Source of the DNA: DASXKD01 sp963762735
GTDB lineage: Bacteria > Actinomycetota > Actinomycetes > Streptosporangiales > Streptosporangiaceae
Assembly: GCA_963762735.1 (NCBI GenBank)
Contig: CAVXMG010000048.1
Span: 148,786-212,785 of the forward strand
Length of the DNA: 64,000 nt
Direction of reading: 5' to 3'
Shown: in pieces, positions 34,926-44,073 of the stretch
Numbering within the stretch: the stretch's first letter is position 1
Layout of the letters: each line of letters starts with the position of its first letter
Translations under genes and position numbers: made by a program
The notes under the pieces: model-generated
Seen by the model: only the letters and a program-made list of their open reading frames with translations
What the model was told of the DNA's origin: nothing
The model's database searches: none

Positions 34926-35159
34926 GTGGCCAATGAGTCTGGGCCTAAAGCAGGCGTCGAAGGCGTCGTGGAAGATGTGAAGGGCCGGGCCAAGGAAGCG
35001 GCCGGGGCTGTAACCGGGGACGAGTCGTTGAAACAAGAAGGGGAGGCCCAGCAGGCCAAGGCCGCCGCGCAGCGTGACGTGGCTGCCAAGGAAGCCGAGG
35101 CGGAGAAGGCTCGAGCAGCGGCGAGCGCGGCCGAAGCGGAGCAGCGGTCGCACCAGTAG
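34926..35159 (+). CDS. CsbD-family stress protein
   Basis: 77 aa, GTG start with GGGAGA upstream. EDVKGRAKEAAGAVTGDESL is the CsbD core; the tail is an Ala/Glu/Lys-rich helix (KAAAQRDVAAKEAEAEKARA). Abundant, general-stress proteins of unknown mechanism. A strong hairpin follows. Confidence 0.85.
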   Translation: MANESGPKAGVEGVVEDVKGRAKEAAGAVTGDESLKQEGEAQQAKAAAQRDVAAKEAEAEKARAAASAAEAEQRSHQ

Positions 35160-35174
35160 AGCCTGAGCTGAGCA

Positions 35175-35209
35175 GAGGCTCCCGGACCCGCGCCGGGGCC
35201 GGGAGCCTC
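35175..35209 (+). terminator. Terminator hairpin after the CsbD gene
   Basis: GAGGCTCCCGG and CCGGGAGCCTC form an 11-bp perfect stem around a 13-base loop, 16 bp past the stop codon. There is no T tract, as is usual in high-GC actinomycetes. Confidence 0.8.
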
Positions 35210-35531
35210 TCGCTACAGCCAGCACACTCTACGAGAGCGGTTGGTCACGGGCACGTGATAGGCATGCTCACGGCTCCGGAGGCGGTTAGTGGTCAGTGGC
35301 CTGGGCAAACAGTGGCCGAGCCATTGCCCGGTCCACACCTGGACCGGGCACCGACCGCGCTAGTTCAGCCGGTCGTCGCGTATCTCTGAGCACAGCCGCA
35401 CGCACTCGTCGCAGATTCGGACGCTACTGGCCGATGCCATGGCGGAGACCTGGTGGCGGCGCTTGCGCAGAAGCTACACCGTTCCGTGCGGTCCTCATCA
35501 TTCACTTGCCGGATAATCGCGGCGGCCGTGC
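35210..35531. other. Gap, nothing recognised
   Basis: Open frames exist but none reads like a protein. The missing N-terminal part of the decarboxylase pseudogene is not found here. Confidence 0.35.
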
Positions 35532-36197
35532 TTCAAGGAGGGCGCGCGGCCGGTCGATTCGCCGGACGACGACAAGGTGATCGTCAGCGCGTGTGAGTCG
35601 ACTCCCTACGGCCTTGCCATGAATGTCCAGCGCCAGGACCGTTTCTGGATCAAAAGCCAGCCGTATTCAGGACATGCTGGCGAACGACGAGTCCGTGGAC
35701 AGTTCGTCGGCGGGACCGTCTATCAGGCGTTCTTGAGCGCCACTAACTATCACCGGTGGCACATCCCGGTGGCCAGGACGATCGTCCGGGCCACCGTCCA
35801 GGGCGGCACGTATTACTCCGAGGCCGACTCTGAAGGCGCCGACGCGGTCGAACCCAAGAAATCGCAGTCCTACCTGGCTCACGTCGCGGCGCGGGCGATC
35901 ATCCTCATTGAAGCGGATGGCCCGGTCATCGGCTTGGTGGCCTGCGTGCCAGTCGGCATGTCTGAGGTCTCGTCCTGCGTGATCGGTCCGGACATCCAGC
36001 CCGGCCACCGCGTCGTCAAGAGCGGCGAGCTCGGTTACTTCCATCCGGCTGCGCGAAGGGCCGTGGACAGGCCGCGTACACGGGGCTCGCGACCCAGCCT
36101 GGGTGGGCGGCTAGTTCCGTCGGCGCCAGAGCCGGAACGAGACAGTGATCTCGCCCGAGAAGACGTCCTCGCGCAGCTCTTGCTGAACGCCATCTAA
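35532..36197 (+). pseudogene. Phosphatidylserine-decarboxylase-like pseudogene (truncated, double frameshift)
   Basis: The frame opens at 35532 (FKEGARPVDSPDDDKVIVSA) without its N-terminal 200 residues. QDRFWIKSQPYS is followed by a +1 segment that alone makes sense (DMLANDESVD), then the first frame resumes QFVGGTVYQAFLSATNYHRW, then AHVAARAIILIEADGPVIGL, GMSEVSS and KSGELGYF. After that the reading loses family character and lacks the LGS/GGST processing site. Two compensating shifts plus two truncations show decay. Confidence 0.7.
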
Positions 36198-36739
36198 TTG
36201 CCAGTACGTCTCAGTTCTGCGGGGGCCGCCAGACCGCACCCAGTCCTCGGCCAGCGCCGAGGACAACCGCCGCGCTCACCGCCCGGCCGCGCCGACGTCA
36301 TCGGAGTGTCCCACTTCCACATCTGGACGTCGGCGCCCACACTGTCCGCACAGTCCAGGGCAGCCCTGAATGGCGCGGTCTGGCGGACGCTCGTAATGCG
36401 TAGATCACCAGTATGAACGGGCCCGGCGGAAGGTCAGCTGGGCTCCTAGTGGATGGCCCGGTAGCCCATCCAGGGTATGCGGGTGCCTGCGGGGAGGCTG
36501 GCCTTGCGCAGGATGGTGGAGTAGGTGCAGCGTACGAGGCGGACGATGAGCAAGATCACGTTCAGTGACACGGACTGTCCGGGGGAGTAGCGCGCACAGT
36601 CCCGCCTGATTGGGCGGGTTGACGGCCCGGGAAGTCGGGCTGGCTACTCGACCCGGAGGATCGTTATGGGCCTGTAGCGGGGTTGTTAACGCTGGGCGGA
36701 TATGGCGGTCGCCGGGCTGCCGCGGCTGTCCGTCATCGA
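36198..36739. other. Gap with one possible small minus-strand ORF
   Basis: A minus-strand frame ending at 36446 reads LNVILLIVRLVRCTYSTILR and IPWMGYRAIH, about 43-50 codons, with GTG as the only start. It could be a small membrane protein or chance. A CCCGCC/GGGCGGG hairpin lies at 36601-36618. Nothing else is recognised. Confidence 0.3.
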
Positions 36740-37084
36740 TTAACTGGTGTCGCCTGAACTAAAGAACGTGGCGAAGCTGCCCGCGACCGCGGTGACGACG
36801 AAGATGGCCCACGCTTCGAGGCCGACATCGACAATCTTGCCGACCGGAGTCAGCGGGTTCGTCATACTCGACGAAACGGTCAGCAGTTGCACTGCGCAGA
36901 AGAAGGCTGCATCACCGAACCCGTGGATGTTCCCGCCTTTCTGACCGCTCTCAAATACCCATATGAGCACGGTGCCGACGGCGAAGACCACGCTTGACAG
37001 CCCGAACGCAAGCACCAAGCGTGCGAACAGCCGGCGGTGCCGTTCCTCTCGGGTGAAGAGCCTCGACAATTCTTCCCGTATCAC
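36740..37084 (-). CDS. Two-helix channel-like membrane protein with atypical filter
   Basis: 114 aa from GTG at 37084, with AGGAG 9 bp upstream. Layout: charged N-terminus, TM1 (LVLAFGLSSVVFAVGTVLIW), a pore-like loop AAFFCAVQLLTVSSSMTNPL, then TM2 (AWAIFVVTAVAGSFATFF). This is the topology of KcsA/Ion_trans_2 channels, but where TVGYGD is expected the sequence is TVSSSMTNP. It is therefore probably a channel homologue without K+ selectivity or a structural relative. Confidence 0.65.
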   Translation of the reverse strand: MIREELSRLFTREERHRRLFARLVLAFGLSSVVFAVGTVLIWVFESGQKGGNIHGFGDAAFFCAVQLLTVSSSMTNPLTPVGKIVDVGLEAWAIFVVTAVAGSFATFFSSGDTS

Positions 37085-37452
37085 AGCGGAGTCTCCTTCC
37101 GCCCCCGCGCAGCGGTGCGAGGGTGCCCGATGATGCTTCGGCGGCCAGCCGGGGGCAAGGCCGCAGCCGAACTGGCCCGCGCAGCGGCACTGTGTGAAGC
37201 CGCCGTGCCGCTGTCCTGCTCTTTGGTACCGAAGCATGCCGTGCCGCAAGCGCTCGACAAGGCATTTCGTGCGCTCTGTTCCGGTGGGTCAGCCCTGCCC
37301 GCAGGGCTCGAACCGATTCCTCCATAGCGGCCCGGCACCCGTGGGCTCAAACCTCGTACATCCTGGCCGGCTTGACGGCGGAGTGTGACCGGCTGCCTAC
37401 GGTTGTAGATGCGTGTAACCGCCTAGGCGCGCCTGGATTGGGCCTTATCCAG
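37085..37452. other. Gap, nothing recognised
   Basis: No protein-like frame on either strand; presumably holds the promoter for the 37084 gene. Confidence 0.3.
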
Positions 37453-37605
37453 TTAGCGGCGGCGGGTACGGCTGAACTGCCGGAACTCGAACTTTGCTCC
37501 GCCCAGCAACGCGAACGCGACCCGGAAGGGGAGCGTGATGATGTCGAGGACCAGTCCAAGAATCATCACGATGGCATCTACGACGGCAGAGAACATGTCC
37601 GCCAT
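37453..37605 (-). CDS. Small membrane protein, 50 aa
   Basis: ATG at 37605 to TAA at 37453. MADMFSAVVDAIVMILGLVL is followed by DIITLPFRVAFALLGGAKFE and a basic tail ending RTRRR. One or two hydrophobic helices with an LPFR turn and a cytoplasmic basic end suggest a small single-pass or hairpin membrane protein. Function unknown. Confidence 0.55.
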   Translation of the reverse strand: MADMFSAVVDAIVMILGLVLDIITLPFRVAFALLGGAKFEFRQFSRTRRR

Positions 37606-37889
37606 CTACCCACCGGGCGAAACCTATGCCACCTATGGGCGGGCACAAGCCCGCATGGCGGTAATCCCTGGCCGCGACTTGCGCCTTGCCACCAGCGGAT
37701 GAGCGTTTCCTTCGGGCCTATCACACAGAACTCGTGCCGGGTCCGGGCATGGGAATCGCGTGCCAGTTCCGCGGCACGCGCCACCACCTGCCGGGCCGCC
37801 TCGCTGCCGTGGCGTTTCAGTAGGCGGCGCTGAGGACGCTGGCTTGATTGCACGCCTGAGACCTTCCCTTCGGGCGCAGGCAAGGTCAC
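37578..37889 (-). CDS. Hypothetical protein
   Basis: 103 aa at most. The central part, HGSEAARQVVARAAELARDS then HARTRHEFCVIGPKETLIRW, has protein-like composition; the first 25 residues and the tail beyond about residue 72, which overlaps the small membrane gene, do not. It may be a truncated or short gene. Confidence 0.35.
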   Translation of the reverse strand: MTLPAPEGKVSGVQSSQRPQRRLLKRHGSEAARQVVARAAELARDSHARTRHEFCVIGPKETLIRWWQGASRGQGLPPCGLVPAHRWHRFRPVGRWRTCSLPS

Positions 37890-37898
37890 CCGGAAGCC

Positions 37899-39029
37899 CT
37901 AGCGCATGGTGGCCGCAATAGCGCTCTGGACCACCTGGGGCAGGTCCTGGCTCTGCCGGAAGGCGTTGCGCTGGAAGGCAGCGCCGTTGCCGCGCGCCAG
38001 GAGCGCTGCGAGCAGTTCGCGCACTGTCGCGGTGTCGCCAGCTTCGGCTAGCGCGTCACTGACATGCCCAAGCAGCGCATCCGCAACAGCCGCCGCCGGC
38101 TCGGGCAGCCCCGTGAGCGGGCTGAGCAGGACATCGCTCAGGCCGGACCGGCTGGCCCGCCACGCGGCCAGGCGCAGCAGTTCACTGCGCCCGCGTAGGG
38201 GCGTTGTTCCCTGCCGCCAGCCTCGTGCCCCGGTTTCCACCAGCGCCCGGGCCAGTGCCGCGATGAGCACCGCGTCGTCAGCGCGCAGGCAGACGTCGGC
38301 GATGCGGATCTCCAGCGTGGGGTAGCGCTGGGACAGGCGCGCGTCGAAGTACACCATCCCGGTGTCCAGGAGCGTACCGGTGCCGACCATCTGCGCCACT
38401 GTTTCCCGGTAGGCCGCCGCGCTGCCGAATACATCCGTGGGCCCCGCACTTGGCCACCGGCCCTGCACCTGATAGCGGAAGCTCGCATACGCGCTGTCGC
38501 GTCCCTGCCAGAACGGCGAGTTGGAGCTAAGCGCCAGCAAGACCGCCAGCCATGGCCCGATCCGGTCGAGAGCGGCAACTCCTTCCTCGTCCGAGGAGAC
38601 CCCGACATGAACGTGACAGCCGCAGCTGAGCTGCTCATACGCGGTGAGCCCGAACGCGCGGGCCATCTCCAGGTAGCGGCTCGTGCCCACCAGCTCCGGT
38701 TCCACCGGAACCGGTGAGGTCGCCAGCGCCGCCACCTGGACCCCCGCCCGAGCCGCAGCCTCAGCCGCATCAGCACGGCACCGGCGCAGCTCGCGGCCAA
38801 GATCGTCAAGCCCACGGCACGGCCGGGTGTTGGTTTCGAGCTGCTGCAACTGCAGCTCAAAACCCAGCGCTTCGGCTGCCGGGCCCGCCCCCGCGCTGCG
38901 ACCCCGACCCGGGTCAGCGGCCTCCCGCCGCACCGCCTCCAATACCGTCCCCGCTACCGCCTGGGGCTGCCCCGTTCTGGGCTCTACAAGCAGCAACTCT
39001 TCCTCGACACCCACGGTACGCACGGTCAT
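37899..39029 (-). CDS. Carboxylate-amine ligase, YbdK/GCS2 family
   Basis: 376 aa from ATG at 39029. MTVRTVGVEEELLLVEPRTG is the GCS2 opening with the metal-binding Glu residues; QLETNTRP, LSCGCHVHVGVSS (His/substrate) and LEIRIADVCLRADDAVLIAA complete the ATP-dependent glutamate-cysteine-ligase-like site. YbdK members join glutamate to an amine; in actinomycetes several paralogues exist. Not EgtA-like in length (about 420-430). Confidence 0.9.
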   Translation of the reverse strand: MTVRTVGVEEELLLVEPRTGQPQAVAGTVLEAVRREAADPGRGRSAGAGPAAEALGFELQLQQLETNTRPCRGLDDLGRELRRCRADAAEAAARAGVQVAALATSPVPVEPELVGTSRYLEMARAFGLTAYEQLSCGCHVHVGVSSDEEGVAALDRIGPWLAVLLALSSNSPFWQGRDSAYASFRYQVQGRWPSAGPTDVFGSAAAYRETVAQMVGTGTLLDTGMVYFDARLSQRYPTLEIRIADVCLRADDAVLIAALARALVETGARGWRQGTTPLRGRSELLRLAAWRASRSGLSDVLLSPLTGLPEPAAAVADALLGHVSDALAEAGDTATVRELLAALLARGNGAAFQRNAFRQSQDLPQVVQSAIAATMR

Positions 39030-39414
39030 GACCCCCACCCTGCCCACCGCCCACCCGCCCACTCCCCGCCAGCACACTGACAAGGCGCACGCCCGACAAC
39101 GCAGCACCCCACCGCACGGGTTATCCGACGTCACTCATCACGCCAACACCGGACCCGCCGCCAACAGCGCATACCAGATCACGCCGGATCTCACGGCGTC
39201 CCGTCTGGCCGTGAGTCATCCGCTCGTGCATGAATTGAGCGCATTTGCCTGACCCATGCTATGGATTGATCGGGATACTTATTCGTAGCCGGGCTAGGCC
39301 AGTTGCTCTGGAAGTGCACCAACGCCGGAGTGGCCTGCCGGGTGGGAGTTAGGTTCATCGGTGGGAGTGTGCCGGCGGCGTAGCACTGGGGCGCTCGGCT
39401 GAGGAGCGGATTTC
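39030..39414. other. Divergent intergenic region
   Basis: Lies between the YbdK gene (minus) and the response regulator (plus) and should contain both promoters. No clear palindrome or repeat is seen. Confidence 0.35.
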
Positions 39415-40107
39415 ATGGACGTTTGGCGGGGTTCGTCACGCCTGCGGGTGCTGATCGCTGAGGATCAGTACCTGACGCGGGAGGGAACGCGCCGCCTGCT
39501 CGAGGAGCGGGACGAGCTCGAGGTGGTTGGGGTGGCGTCCGATTTCGACGGCGTGCTCGCCGAGGCGCGGCGGCTGCTCCCGGATGTGATCGTGATGGAT
39601 ATCAAGATGCCGCCGAGCTATTCGATGGAGGGCATCGAGGCCGCGCACGTGATCAAGGAAGAGCGGCCGGGGACTGGCGTCGTAATGCTGACTCAGCACG
39701 ACGACGAGGGTTACGTTTGGGCGCTCCTCGAGCGGGGCGTCGCGGGGTACGGCTATCTGCACAAGGTGCGCGTGGGTGAGGTCGACCAGCTTGTGCGGGC
39801 GATCCGCGAGGTGGCCGCGGGGGGCTCGGTTCTCGATCCGCGGATTGTCGAGATGCTGCTGCGGCAGCGGTCGCGCAAGCCTGGCTCGCCGCTGGCCGGG
39901 ATGGCGTCGGCCGTGCTGGATGTGCTGCGCCTGATGGCCGAGGGAAAGAGTAACCAGGCCATCGCCGACGCGCTGTATGTGTCGGTCGGCACGGTGGAGA
40001 AACGGATCGCCGCCGTGTTCTCAGCACTCGGCCTGAGCGCTGAGCCGGACCTCAACCGCCGCGTCGCGGCGGTGCTGATCTACCTCAGGGAGTCGGTCTC
40101 CGGCTGA
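39415..40107 (+). CDS. NarL/LuxR-type response regulator
   Basis: 230 aa. Receiver: LIAEDQ acidic pair, phospho-Asp in DVIVMDIKMP, Thr in VMLTQHDD, Lys in YLHKVRV. LuxR-type helix-turn-helix: VLDVLRLMAEGKSNQAIADA plus LYVSVGTVEKRIAAVF. Convergent with the kinase at 40134, 26 bp apart, so the two probably form a pair although transcribed from opposite strands. Confidence 0.93.
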   Translation: MDVWRGSSRLRVLIAEDQYLTREGTRRLLEERDELEVVGVASDFDGVLAEARRLLPDVIVMDIKMPPSYSMEGIEAAHVIKEERPGTGVVMLTQHDDEGYVWALLERGVAGYGYLHKVRVGEVDQLVRAIREVAAGGSVLDPRIVEMLLRQRSRKPGSPLAGMASAVLDVLRLMAEGKSNQAIADALYVSVGTVEKRIAAVFSALGLSAEPDLNRRVAAVLIYLRESVSG

Positions 40108-40133
40108 GGACCACCATCGGGCGGGGTGGTGAT

Positions 40134-42356
40134 TTACCCGTGGGAGCCGGGTCCGGGCTGTAGGGCCACGACCGAGGCCGGGACCGGCGCCTCCGCGCGA
40201 ATCCAGGTTCCCGCGCCGGGCCGGCTGTTGATCCCTAGCTCGCCGCCTACCGCGGCCAGCCGGTCCTTCATGTTCTGCAGTCCTGTGCCTGGCGACGCCA
40301 CCCGGGGCTGGATGCCGGGGCCGTCGTCATGGATCTCGAGCACGATGCGCTGGCCTGCTTCGGCACTGCGCAGTGAGACCGTCACGGCGGCACCGGGTGC
40401 GTGCTTCTGCGCGTTGGTCATCGCCTCGAGCGCGACGAAATAGAAAGCCGCCTCTACCTCGCGGTCAAAGCGCCGGCCCGCCAGGTTCGGCTCGGCCTCC
40501 ACCTGGATCGCCATCGGCAGCCGCGCGGCTTGCGTCCGCAGCGCGGCGGCCAGTCCCTGGTCGGCTAGCAGGCTGGGAAAGATCCCGCGGGCAAGGTCCT
40601 GCAGGGCGAAGACCGTCTCCTCGGCCTCCGGGGCGAGCTGCTCAAACAGGAGACGAGCATCGACGGGGGTGGCGATGGCTGCGCGCCGCAGCCGGGCGGC
40701 GAGCGCCACGAGCTGCTGCTGGACGCCGTCATGCACGTTGCGCTCTATCCGCCGGCGCTCCTCATCCTGAACGCTGACGAGACGCTGGCGGGAGCGGCGC
40801 AGCTCCTCGGCCTGCTCCTCAATCTGGGCGAGCCGCTCGCGGAGCTGAGCTTCGAGCCGGAGGTTGCGAAGCGCCAGCGCCGACTCGCGCGCAAGCTGCC
40901 CGAGTAGCTCATACTCGCGCTCACCGAGCGGGTCACCCGGCCGCTGGCCGCACGCAACCACGCCGATGAGCTGCTCACCCGCGACCAGAGGAACCACAGC
41001 GGCGGCGGCCTGCGGCGCGAGCAGCCCGAGCTCGGCCGGGAGGCCACCGGCCAGCGGCCTCGCCGGGCTGGAGAGCAGGCGCGCGGACGTTTCGGCCGAG
41101 AGCAGGACCACCGGCCCCGGCTCGATGCCGGTGGCGGCTACCGGGCGCAGCGTGCCACCGCCATCTGCGGCGACATAGACCCAGACGCCCGCCCACACGG
41201 CACCAAGTCCGGATCGGACCACCTCAGCCAGCTGCGGTGCTACCTCGCCTACGCCGGTTGCTGCCCTGAGCGTCTGACCGAAGCGGGCGAGCAGTGCGTA
41301 CCCGCGGCGCCGATCCCCGTAGACGAGCCGCTCGACCATGTGTTCCAGCCGCGCACGAGCGGGCTGAAAGGCGAGCGTGACCAGTAGCGCCAGCCCGACC
41401 GCCGCGAGCGCGCCCGGGCCGCCGACCAGCAGTCCGGTCGCCAGCGGGGGGACCAGCAGGACGGCAGACAACACGACCCACAGCACGGCGTAGATGACGG
41501 CGTGCGAGACGACGACGTCGATATCCCACAGCCGGTACCGGAGGATCGCAGTAGCCGCCGCCACCACCGGGAGCGGGTTGACGGCGATCACGATGGCGAC
41601 GCCGAGAGCGTGAGCCGCGCCGCCTGAATTCTGGATCAGGCTGGCGATGGTGTCCCCGAAGACCGCGACTGCCGCGCCGGCGACCAGCCACTTGATCTGC
41701 TGGCGTGCGACCGCGCCGGAGCGCCGGTAGCGCTGGGCAAGGCCGACTAGCGCTATGAGCGGCAGCGCGAGCGTGACCGTGTCGATGAGATAGACGAGGT
41801 TTGCCGGCCCGCGGGCAGCCAGCGGGCCACCGGAGGGTGCTGGCGCGCGCGCTACCGGTGACAGCGCCGGAAGGGGACCGTTCGGAGCCGCCAGAAGATA
41901 CCCGATTGCGGTCAGGGCGAGGCAGGCCACGGTCGCCGCCAGGAAGAAGCGCTTCCAGTTGCGGCTAGCGAAGCGCCCGTCAGGGAACCAGAGCAGGAAC
42001 AGCGCCCATGGCACGGCGAGCACTGGGGTCAGCCTGGTCCACGCCAGCGCCGGCAGGTGCAGGCCCGCCAGCACGCCCCCGCGCACGCTCGCGTACTCGA
42101 GAATCCCTCCGGCGAGGACGGTCACGCCGAACAGCACCCCGGTCAGCGCCAGCAGCATGCCAATCCGGTTCGACGGCTGGTGCCACAGGATCAGCGAACC
42201 CATCAGCCCTATCGCCAGCGCGAGCTCGGCCGGCGTGACCGCCCGCACCCCCAGGCGGCCCGACAGCGCAAGCAACGCGAGCCCGCCGCCCGTGGTCGCC
42301 AGCACCACGACGACAACGGCAATCGTGCCGTGACGTGTTACGCGCTTGATGCGCAT
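40134..42356 (-). CDS. Sensor histidine kinase with membrane domain, GAF and HisKA_3/HATPase
   Basis: 740 aa from ATG at 42356; a TTG reading 36 bp longer is possible. Residues about 1-320: eight or so membrane helices with LILWHQPSNRIGMLLALTG. About 360-510: GAF-like domain (VVPLVAGEQLIGVVACGQRP). Then a coiled coil, the H box RRRIERNVHDGVQQQLVALA and the ATPase N/G boxes (ALEAMTNAQKHAPGAAVTV; DDGPG; GTGLQNMKDRLAAVGG). Partner of the convergent regulator. Confidence 0.92.
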   Translation of the reverse strand: MRIKRVTRHGTIAVVVVVLATTGGGLALLALSGRLGVRAVTPAELALAIGLMGSLILWHQPSNRIGMLLALTGVLFGVTVLAGGILEYASVRGGVLAGLHLPALAWTRLTPVLAVPWALFLLWFPDGRFASRNWKRFFLAATVACLALTAIGYLLAAPNGPLPALSPVARAPAPSGGPLAARGPANLVYLIDTVTLALPLIALVGLAQRYRRSGAVARQQIKWLVAGAAVAVFGDTIASLIQNSGGAAHALGVAIVIAVNPLPVVAAATAILRYRLWDIDVVVSHAVIYAVLWVVLSAVLLVPPLATGLLVGGPGALAAVGLALLVTLAFQPARARLEHMVERLVYGDRRRGYALLARFGQTLRAATGVGEVAPQLAEVVRSGLGAVWAGVWVYVAADGGGTLRPVAATGIEPGPVVLLSAETSARLLSSPARPLAGGLPAELGLLAPQAAAAVVPLVAGEQLIGVVACGQRPGDPLGEREYELLGQLARESALALRNLRLEAQLRERLAQIEEQAEELRRSRQRLVSVQDEERRRIERNVHDGVQQQLVALAARLRRAAIATPVDARLLFEQLAPEAEETVFALQDLARGIFPSLLADQGLAAALRTQAARLPMAIQVEAEPNLAGRRFDREVEAAFYFVALEAMTNAQKHAPGAAVTVSLRSAEAGQRIVLEIHDDGPGIQPRVASPGTGLQNMKDRLAAVGGELGINSRPGAGTWIRAEAPVPASVVALQPGPGSHG

Positions 42357-42387
42357 CGCCTCATGCTCGGGCCGCGGCGGTAGGGCG

Positions 42388-42430
42388 GTCAAGCGGGCTG
42401 ACCTCCGTCAGAGCGGAGGAAAACCGGAAC
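42388..42430. repeat. 43-bp direct repeat, left copy
   Basis: Identical over 43 bp to 44074-44116. It contains the hairpin CCTCCG-TCAGAG-CGGAGG (42402-42419). It lies in the gap upstream of the kinase start. Confidence 0.85.
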
Positions 42431-42478
42431 GACGCCGGGTTCTACAAGACGCGGTCGAGGAAGAACTCCACCGGGTGG

Positions 42479-42802
42479 CTACCGGGCTGGCTGGTACTGG
42501 GAACCTTGCGCCTTGCGCAGGGACTCGATCCGCTCCTGGCCGGTCAGTAGCCGGGTGGTGCGGGATGCCTTGACGGCACCGCCGGCGGTAACGGCCAGCG
42601 CGACGCTGGCAGCGGTGGTGTCGTCGGGTGCCTCGATGACGATCAGAACGTCGTATTCGCCGAGCGGGTAGCCCCACACCAGGATCTTGATCCCCATGGC
42701 CTCGAGCGACGCCCGGGCTGCTTCGATCCTGTCTTGCGGCTGCTTGATCTGGGCCGCCAGCGACTGCGGGGTGTAGGCGACCTCGTACATGTACAGCGGC
42801 AT
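42479..42802 (-). CDS. GYD-domain protein
   Basis: 107 aa from ATG at 42802, with AAGGAG 9 bp upstream. VWGYPLGEYDVLIVIEAPDD is the GYD signature, a small alpha/beta barrel domain of unknown function, often near regulators. Followed by AVTAGGAVKASRTTRLLTG. Transcribed towards the kinase, downstream of TetR. Confidence 0.85.
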   Translation of the reverse strand: MPLYMYEVAYTPQSLAAQIKQPQDRIEAARASLEAMGIKILVWGYPLGEYDVLIVIEAPDDTTAASVALAVTAGGAVKASRTTRLLTGQERIESLRKAQGSQYQPAR

Positions 42803-42838
42803 CGGCAATGCTCCTTGCTGCGGAATGTGTCCGGTGGG

Positions 42839-43462
42839 TCAGCCCAGCAGGGCGCTGCGCACGACGGTGGTCAGCATTTCGGTGATCCGGTCGTGGGACC
42901 AGCCACGCTCGCTGGACAGGATGCGGTAGATCTCGATCCGGGTGAGGGCGGCGGCCAGGTCGCCTGCTTCCTGCTCGCTTAGCCCGGGACGCAGCGCGTG
43001 CTGGCTGGCCAGCACCGACGCCACCATGCTCCAGGCGCCGCCGTGATTCTGCACCAGGCCACGGTGCAGGAACTCATCGATGTCGGGGTCCATACCGCGG
43101 GCGGACAGCAGGACGGCGATGAGGTCGGCGTGCCGGGCAGGGAAGCTGAGGCTGATGCTGACGGCGATGGCGATCTGCTCGGCCGGGTTGCCGGCGGCGG
43201 CATGGAACGCCCGGCGCTGCTCGCCGAGGTCGTTGTTTTGTTCCATCAGCTGCTGGAACGCCAGCAGGATGCCCCGTTTGGAGCCGAACCCGGCGTACAC
43301 CGTGGCTTCGGAGACCTCCGCCTCCGCGGCGATCGCCTCGATGGTGGTGGCGGCGTAGCCGTGCTCGGCGAACAGCCGCTGGGCCGCGGCAAGGATGTCG
43401 GCGCGGGTCTGGGCGGCCTGCCGCTGGCGGCGACTGGAGTCGTATCCCCTCTTGACAGTCAT
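42839..43462 (-). CDS. TetR/AcrR-family regulator
   Basis: 207 aa. Helix-turn-helix region RADILAAAQRLFAEHGYAAT then EAIAAEAEVSEATVYAGFGS. Divergent from the SnoaL-like gene and 36 bp upstream of the GYD gene, both of which it may control. The 63-bp gap repeats GATCAA twice. Confidence 0.88.
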   Translation of the reverse strand: MTVKRGYDSSRRQRQAAQTRADILAAAQRLFAEHGYAATTIEAIAAEAEVSEATVYAGFGSKRGILLAFQQLMEQNNDLGEQRRAFHAAAGNPAEQIAIAVSISLSFPARHADLIAVLLSARGMDPDIDEFLHRGLVQNHGGAWSMVASVLASQHALRPGLSEQEAGDLAAALTRIEIYRILSSERGWSHDRITEMLTTVVRSALLG

Positions 43463-43525
43463 GACTTGGAAAGAGTATCACCTTATTAGATCAAGTTTTT
43501 CTATGATCAATCAAGGAGAAGTGTA

Positions 43526-44017
43526 ATGACCAGAGCAGGACTCTACGAGCCCGACGGATCCCGATCCGGGAGCGGACCGATGAACACGACCACGGCACAT
43601 GTTGATCTGTGCGTCCGGGCGCAGACCGAGCTGTTCGGGGCCGGCCGCCTCGAGCTGGCCGACGAGCTGATCGCGCCGGGCTGCGTCGATCACGGCCTCC
43701 AGACCGGGCCACCGGCGGCCGGGCCTGGCCCCGGAACCGGGCCCGAGGCCATCAAGGGGGTTGTGCGCTGGCTGCGCGGCGCCTTCCCGGACCTGGCCTA
43801 CGACGTCGAAGACGCCTTCGGTGACAGCGACCGCGTCGCGCTGCGCTGCATCACCCGGGGCACCCACACCGGCGAGTTCCTGGGCCACGCGCCCACCGGG
43901 CGCAGCTTCTCGGCCCAGCAAATCCACATCTTCCGCATCCAGGACGGCCGGATCGCCGAGCATTGGGCCTGCCGCGACGACGCCGGAATGCTGCGCCAGC
44001 TCGGCCTCACCGGCTAA
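43526..44017 (+). CDS. SnoaL-like/ester-cyclase family protein
   Basis: 163 aa with CAAGGAG upstream of ATG at 43526 (ATG at 43580, MNTTTAHVDL, is an alternative). ELADELIAPGCVDHG, KGVVRWLRGAFPDLAYDVED and HIFRIQDGRIAEHWACRDDA match the SnoaL fold (NTF2-like), which binds polyketide-like rings or small organics. Divergent from TetR at 43462. Confidence 0.85.
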   Translation: MTRAGLYEPDGSRSGSGPMNTTTAHVDLCVRAQTELFGAGRLELADELIAPGCVDHGLQTGPPAAGPGPGTGPEAIKGVVRWLRGAFPDLAYDVEDAFGDSDRVALRCITRGTHTGEFLGHAPTGRSFSAQQIHIFRIQDGRIAEHWACRDDAGMLRQLGLTG

Positions 44018-44073
44018 CACCATCCCCGATAACGCTCGCCGGCCACCGGCAGGCCGGCACATCGCCGCGGCCC

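Noticed and set aside
34801..35225. Upstream part of the minus-strand ORF containing the transposase tail
   Set aside because: Not transposase-like and antisense to the CsbD gene; only the C-terminal part is a relic.
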